A stretch of 9,260 bases of DNA from an uncultured Mesocricetibacter sp. (GTDB lineage: Bacteria > Pseudomonadota > Gammaproteobacteria > Enterobacterales > Pasteurellaceae): the NCBI GenBank assembly GCA_905373425.1, contig CAJPST010000092.1, positions 1 to 9,260 of the forward strand. Reading direction: 5' to 3'. The notes under the pieces are model-generated. The model was not told where the DNA came from. It made no database searches and was given only the letters and a program-made list of their open reading frames with translations. Positions 5,740 through 9,260 of the stretch are shown here, in pieces; position 1 is the first letter of the stretch; each line of letters opens with the position of its first letter. The translations under genes and the position numbers were made by a program.

Positions 5740-5761
5740 GAATTTCTTACCGAAAATTTGA

Positions 5762-7669
5762 TTATTTATCTTTTACTTCCTCAAACTCGGCATCAACTAC
5801 ATCATCGTTGCCTTTGCCACCTTGAGCTTGTTGAGCGTGAGCATCAGATTGCGCTTGTGCTTGACCTGCCTGGATCAATTTTTCGGATACCTGTATTAAG
5901 GCTTGCACTTTCGCTTCAATTTCCGCTTTATCTTCGCCTTTTGCAGCAGTTTCAAGTTCGTTTACTGCTTTTTCAATTGGCGCTTTGTCTTCTGCCGATA
6001 ATTTGTCGCCCACTTCACTTAATTGCTTACGCGTGCTGTGAACCAAATGATCTGCTTGGTTACGCGCTTGTACCAATTCTTCAAATTTACGATCCGCTTC
6101 TGCATTGGCTTCAGCATCACGTACCATTTGTTGAATTTCTTCGTCACTTAAACCGGAAGAAGCTTTAATGGTGATTTTTTGCTCTTTATTCGTACCTTTA
6201 TCTTTCGCAGAAACATGGATAATACCGTCCGCGTCGATGTCGAAGGTTACTTCAATCTGTGGCATACCGCGTGGCGCAGGATTAATGCCTTCAAGATTAA
6301 ATTGACCTAAAGACTTGTTCGCCGACGCTTGTTTGCGCTCACCTTGCAGAACATGGATAGTTACTGCGCTTTGGTTATCTTCCGCTGTTGAGAACACTTG
6401 TGATTTTTTGGTTGGAATCGTAGTGTTTTTCTCAATCAGTGTTGTCATGACACCACCCATGGTTTCGATACCAAGTGACAGTGGAGTTACGTCTAATAAT
6501 AATACATCGGTAACATGACCTGCCAATACGCCACCTTGTACCGCAGCACCCACGGCCACCGCTTCGTCCGGATTTACGTCTTTACGTGGTTCTTTACCGA
6601 AGAATTCGGCTACTTTTTGTTGTACTAACGGCATACGGGTTTGACCGCCGACTAAAATCACATCGTCGATTTGCGATACGCTTAAACCTGCATCGTTTAA
6701 TGCCACCTTCACAGGCTCTAATGAACGAGTTACCAAATCTTCTACCAATGCTTCCAGTTTTGCACGGGTTAGCTTGATATTAAGGTGTTTCGGTCCTGTT
6801 GCATCAGCCGTGATATACGGTAGGTTTACATCAGTTTGTTGAGCGGAAGAAAGCTCAATTTTCGCTTTTTCACCTGCTTCTTTTAAGCGTTGCATTGCTA
6901 ACGGATCATTACGCAGATCAACGCCCTGTTCTTTTTTGAACTCATCTACCAAGTAATTAATTACGCGGTTATCAAAGTCTTCACCACCTAAATGAGTATC
7001 ACCGTTAGTAGCTAATACTTCAAAGGTTTTTTCGCCACCCACTTCATCAATTTCAATAATAGATAGGTCAAATGTACCACCACCTAAGTCGTATACGGCG
7101 ATAGTTTGGTTACCTTTGCCCTTATCCAAGCCGTAAGCTAATGCTGCAGCAGTCGGTTCATTGATGATACGTTTTACTTCAAGACCTGCAATTCGACCCG
7201 CGTCTTTAGTTGCTTGACGTTGTGCGTCGTTAAAATATGCCGGTACGGTAATTACCGCCTCAGTAACGGTTTCACCTAAGAAATCTTCGGCAGTTTTTTT
7301 CATTTTTTTCAATACTTCGGCAGAAATTTGCGGAGGTGCCAGTTTGTCGCCTTTAACATCTACCCAAGCATCGCCGTTATCCGCTTTAATGATTTGGAAC
7401 GGCATGATGCCCACATCGCGTTGAACTTCCTCATCTTCAAAACGACGACCGATTAAACGCTTGATAGCGAATAATGTATTTTTCGGATTGGTTACTGCCT
7501 GACGTTTTGCCGGTTGACCGACCAATGTTTCGTTATCATTTGTATAAGCAATGATTGACGGTGTGGTGCGATCTCCTTCCGCATTTTCAATTACGCGTGG
7601 TTTATCGCCGTCCATTACGGCTACGCAAGAGTTTGTCGTACCTAAGTCAATACCGATAATTTTTCCCAT
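5762..7669 (-). CDS. dnaK: Molecular chaperone DnaK (Hsp70)
   Basis: ATP-dependent cytoplasmic chaperone that works with DnaJ and GrpE. From the ATG at 7669 the product has 635 residues, the normal length. The three Hsp70 signatures are present: IDLGTTNS (7-14), VYDLGGGTFDLSII (192-205, including Thr199, the autophosphorylation site in E. coli) and ILVGGQTRMPLVQQKV (338-353). The interdomain linker DVLLLD (388-393) is intact, followed by the substrate-binding beta domain, the helical lid and the C-terminal EEVKDK tail. The start is supported by an AGGAGA Shine-Dalgarno (7677-7682) 7 bases upstream and by the MGKIIGIDLG family N-terminus. The same frame stays open to 7837, but that extension covers the promoter and an uptake signal and is not coding. 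A sigma-32 promoter lies at 7729-7756. dnaJ follows after 217 bp. Confidence 0.99.
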   Translation of the reverse strand: MGKIIGIDLGTTNSCVAVMDGDKPRVIENAEGDRTTPSIIAYTNDNETLVGQPAKRQAVTNPKNTLFAIKRLIGRRFEDEEVQRDVGIMPFQIIKADNGDAWVDVKGDKLAPPQISAEVLKKMKKTAEDFLGETVTEAVITVPAYFNDAQRQATKDAGRIAGLEVKRIINEPTAAALAYGLDKGKGNQTIAVYDLGGGTFDLSIIEIDEVGGEKTFEVLATNGDTHLGGEDFDNRVINYLVDEFKKEQGVDLRNDPLAMQRLKEAGEKAKIELSSAQQTDVNLPYITADATGPKHLNIKLTRAKLEALVEDLVTRSLEPVKVALNDAGLSVSQIDDVILVGGQTRMPLVQQKVAEFFGKEPRKDVNPDEAVAVGAAVQGGVLAGHVTDVLLLDVTPLSLGIETMGGVMTTLIEKNTTIPTKKSQVFSTAEDNQSAVTIHVLQGERKQASANKSLGQFNLEGINPAPRGMPQIEVTFDIDADGIIHVSAKDKGTNKEQKITIKASSGLSDEEIQQMVRDAEANAEADRKFEELVQARNQADHLVHSTRKQLSEVGDKLSAEDKAPIEKAVNELETAAKGEDKAEIEAKVQALIQVSEKLIQAGQAQAQSDAHAQQAQGGKGNDDVVDAEFEEVKDK

Positions 7670-7704
7670 TTTGATTTCTCCTGTTAAATTCGTGAAATTT
7701 AGTT

Positions 7705-7722
7705 CGTAATTTATCTTACGTG
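7705..7722 (-). promoter_or_regulatory. dnaK leader hairpin containing the 14-base repeat
   Basis: On the minus strand CGTAA-GATAAA-TTACG (7720-7705) forms a 5-bp stem with a 6-base loop. It overlaps CACGTAAGATAAAT (7722-7709), the second copy of the 14-base repeat in the dnaK-dnaJ gap. Given the promoter position, transcription should begin at about 7720-7722, so this hairpin would sit at the very 5' end of the heat-shock message. A role in stability or regulation is inference. Confidence 0.5.
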
Positions 7723-7728
7723 TTTCTA

Positions 7729-7756
7729 AAATGTGGTTCGGATTTTGTTTTTCAAG
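7729..7756 (-). promoter_or_regulatory. Heat-shock (sigma-32/RpoH) promoter of dnaK
   Basis: On the minus strand CTTGAAA (7756-7750), preceded by CC to give the full CCCTTGAAA, is followed after 13 bp by CCACATTT (7736-7729). The RpoH consensus is CTTGAAA, 13-17 bp, CCCCATNT, so there is one mismatch. The predicted start is near 7720-7722, giving a leader of about 52 nt before the dnaK ATG. The same region lies inside the open upstream extension of the dnaK frame, which argues that the extension is not translated. Confidence 0.88.
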
Positions 7757-7780
7757 GGCTACTTTGAAAAAATTTTCAAA

Positions 7781-7789
7781 AAGTGCGGT
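7781..7789 (+). repeat. DNA uptake signal sequence upstream of dnaK
   Basis: A perfect AAGTGCGGT, preceded by AAA and followed by CGAAATT, matching the extended consensus of the Haemophilus-type signal. It is a single copy in the dnaK / DUF945 divergent region, 25 bp upstream of the sigma-32 -35 box, so it is not a terminator. Confidence 0.92.
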
Positions 7790-7880
7790 CGAAATTGTCG
7801 TTGTTTTATAAGATGGAGGTGAAACCTTTAAATTCAAGCGGTTATTTTCTGAATATATCTTTCGTTTAATCGGTTATAAA

Positions 7881-7909
7881 TTGCCAGTAGGGCGAATTTA
7901 TGCTACTTT
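7881..7909 (+). promoter_or_regulatory. Possible promoter of the ydgA-like gene
   Basis: TTGCCA (7881-7886, five of six to -35) is followed after 17 bp by TACTTT (7904-7909, three of six to -10), with TG at 7901-7902 one base before the -10, as in extended -10 promoters. It would start transcription about 30 bases before the ATG at 7946. Confidence 0.4.
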
Positions 7910-7945
7910 ACGACGGTTAGAAATCATTCAGATAAGGAACAGAGT

Positions 7946-9260
7946 ATGAAAAAATCAACAGTTGCTATCGGCGTAGTTGTCGCATTAGGCGTTATTTGGG
8001 CTGGCGGAAGCTGGTACACGGGTAAAACGGCGGAAGCGCAATATCAAAAACAAATTGATGTGGCGAATAAACAGTTGGCATTGCTTTCTTCTTCGGCACG
8101 GACGGACGTTAAAATTGACAATGTGAAATTTTCGCGTGGTTTTTTCAGTTCGGCAGTTTCCTATGATATTACAATAAAATCACAAGCTGACAATACGTCT
8201 TGGGTGGTTCCGTTTGAAGGGACATTATATCATGGACCGTTGCCGTTAAATCGTTTAGCGAAGTTTGACTTTACTCCGGCAGTGTTATCGGCGACATCGC
8301 AAGTCGTGAAAAATGAACAAACTAAAGCTTGGTTTGATTACGCCGGTGGTAAAAATCCGGCCGAAGCCTCTGCAACAATGAGCTATGGCGAACGTGTTAA
8401 AGGACATTTGACGCTAGCGCCGGGAAAATCGGCATATAAAGGAGTGAATGTCGATTGGGCCGGTGCTGCATTGGAATATGATACGGATAGAAACGGAAAA
8501 GGTCACTATATTTATGATATCAAACAGCTCAAAGCGTTTTATGATGAGGAAGGAATAAAAACCTTCGCTGCTCAGCAAGATGGAAACAATTTAAAATCGA
8601 TGGAAATTAACATTGCAGATTTTAAAGGTGATCACAATTTACAACCTGCAGCGTTACCAAACATCGTAGTTGGTAAAGGTGACGGGCAATTGGGGACGTT
8701 CAAAGTTTCTTATATTTACACTGAAGAAAGTGGTGTGCCACCGATGGCTTTAGCATTTAATGGTTGGAAGTATGATTATTCTGCTGAGGAAAAAGGTGGG
8801 TTCTTAGATTATGATATGAAGAATGCTGTCAAGAGTATGAGTGTAAATGACCGAAATTTAGGCAAATTTGATTTTTCAATGCAGATGAATCATCTTTCTG
8901 CTGCAGCAATGAATCGTCTTGTTGTTGCGGATCCTAATGATATGAAAGGATTAGAGCAAAGCGGTTTAGAACTGTTGCAAAATCAACCGCACTTCGTTAT
9001 TAAACCTCTTTCGTTAACTAATGAAAGCGGTAAGATTAGTGCAGATTTAAATATTAACCTTGCTAGTGCAGATTTTGCCGCAGCAATGCAGGGTAAAATT
9101 TTGAGCCTGTTTAAGGAGTTGTCATTTAATTTTACCGCTGATAAGGCCGCTTTGACAAACCTGTTAGTGATTGGTGAGCAGGTAAGTGGAAAATCAAAAG
9201 AGGAAGCGGAAAAGTGGGCGAAAAAGGAAGTCGAGGAGATGGTCGCATCTGGTGTACAGC
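7946..9260 (+). CDS. ydgA: YdgA/DUF945 family membrane-anchored protein (partial, C-terminus outside window)
   Basis: An open frame from the ATG at 7946 (AAGGA Shine-Dalgarno 7 bases upstream) runs off the right edge after 438 codons with no stop; E. coli YdgA has about 500 residues, so roughly 60 may be missing. The N-terminus, MKKSTVAIGVVVALGVIWAG (1-20) followed by GSWYTGK (21-27), is a single hydrophobic segment with short positive charges in front. It is either an uncleaved inner-membrane anchor or a signal peptide, leaving the rest in the periplasm. The WYTGK motif and SRGFFSS (63-69) match DUF945 proteins such as E. coli YdgA. The rest is polar and beta-rich-looking, without cysteines or recognisable catalytic motifs; the last residues (about 414-433) are lysine/glutamate-rich. 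Function is unknown. I recall a DUF945 gene beside dnaK in H. influenzae too. An uptake signal lies inside the frame at 8986-8994. Confidence 0.88.
   Translation, partial: MKKSTVAIGVVVALGVIWAGGSWYTGKTAEAQYQKQIDVANKQLALLSSSARTDVKIDNVKFSRGFFSSAVSYDITIKSQADNTSWVVPFEGTLYHGPLPLNRLAKFDFTPAVLSATSQVVKNEQTKAWFDYAGGKNPAEASATMSYGERVKGHLTLAPGKSAYKGVNVDWAGAALEYDTDRNGKGHYIYDIKQLKAFYDEEGIKTFAAQQDGNNLKSMEINIADFKGDHNLQPAALPNIVVGKGDGQLGTFKVSYIYTEESGVPPMALAFNGWKYDYSAEEKGGFLDYDMKNAVKSMSVNDRNLGKFDFSMQMNHLSAAAMNRLVVADPNDMKGLEQSGLELLQNQPHFVIKPLSLTNESGKISADLNINLASADFAAAMQGKILSLFKELSFNFTADKAALTNLLVIGEQVSGKSKEEAEKWAKKEVEEMVASGVQ
8986..8994 (-). repeat. DNA uptake signal sequence inside the ydgA-like gene
   Basis: ACCGCACTT on the plus strand is a perfect minus-strand AAGTGCGGT, here part of the codons for QPHF within the DUF945 coding frame. 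Uptake signals in coding regions are common in Pasteurellaceae and tend to fall in tolerant regions of the protein. Confidence 0.85.

Noticed and set aside
5758..6168. Plus-strand leucine-rich reading frame opposite the dnaK 3' end
   Set aside because: A shadow of the Gln/Ala/Lys-rich DnaK lid and tail, with no Shine-Dalgarno or family resemblance.
7670..7837. N-terminal extension of about 56 residues on DnaK
   Set aside because: It has no family similarity and contains the sigma-32 promoter, the AGGAGA ribosome site and a perfect uptake signal. The normal DnaK N-terminus starts at 7669.
7834..7842. TCAAGCGGT, resembling the Actinobacillus pleuropneumoniae-type uptake signal ACAAGCGGT
   Set aside because: It has one mismatch and is the only such site noted, against seven perfect Haemophilus-type signals.
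1..9260. CRISPR arrays, insertion sequences, prophage, toxin-antitoxin or defence genes
   Set aside because: No direct-repeat arrays, transposase motifs or terminal repeats were seen; all long frames are accounted for by housekeeping genes.

Overview
The window looks like a chromosomal core segment from a member of the Pasteurellaceae (Haemophilus / Aggregatibacter / Pasteurella / Mannheimia group). The main reason is the perfect 9-base Haemophilus-type DNA uptake signal AAGTGCGGT (or its complement), which occurs seven times in 9.26 kb. Four of these copies form two head-to-head pairs that act as transcription terminators. The proteins are gamma-proteobacterial, and the dnaK/dnaJ/DUF945 neighbourhood resembles the one I recall from H. 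influenzae. I do not assign a genus.

Layout: (1) 1-583, minus: a partial YwiC-like integral membrane protein, running off the left edge. (2) 680-1033, plus: a small RidA/YoaB-family protein, divergent from the first gene. (3) 1047-1090: a bidirectional terminator made of an inverted uptake-signal pair. (4) 1104-2594, minus: a kdsD-kdsC pair for the synthesis of Kdo, the inner-core sugar of lipopolysaccharide. (5) 2688-3065, plus: rnpB, the RNase P RNA, transcribed divergently from kdsD. (6) 3172-4350, minus: a SetA-type sugar efflux transporter. (7) 4367-4410: a second uptake-signal pair that terminates dnaJ. (8) 4414-7669, minus: dnaK-dnaJ, separated by a 217-bp gap rich in inverted repeats and preceded by a recognisable heat-shock (sigma-32) promoter. 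(9) 7946-9260, plus: a partial YdgA/DUF945-family protein, divergent from dnaK.

Functionally this is housekeeping DNA: protein folding (DnaK with its J-domain co-chaperone), tRNA 5' maturation (RNase P), outer-membrane sugar synthesis (KdsD makes arabinose 5-phosphate; KdsC dephosphorylates Kdo 8-phosphate), metabolite detoxification (RidA family) and sugar/metabolite export (SetA). There are no signs of mobile elements, CRISPR, phage or a defence system, and I found no convincing new multi-gene system. The most interesting signals are non-coding: the structured dnaK-dnaJ intergenic region, a 14-base identical repeat shared by the dnaK leader and that region, and a possible setA promoter whose -10 element lies at the base of the dnaJ terminator.
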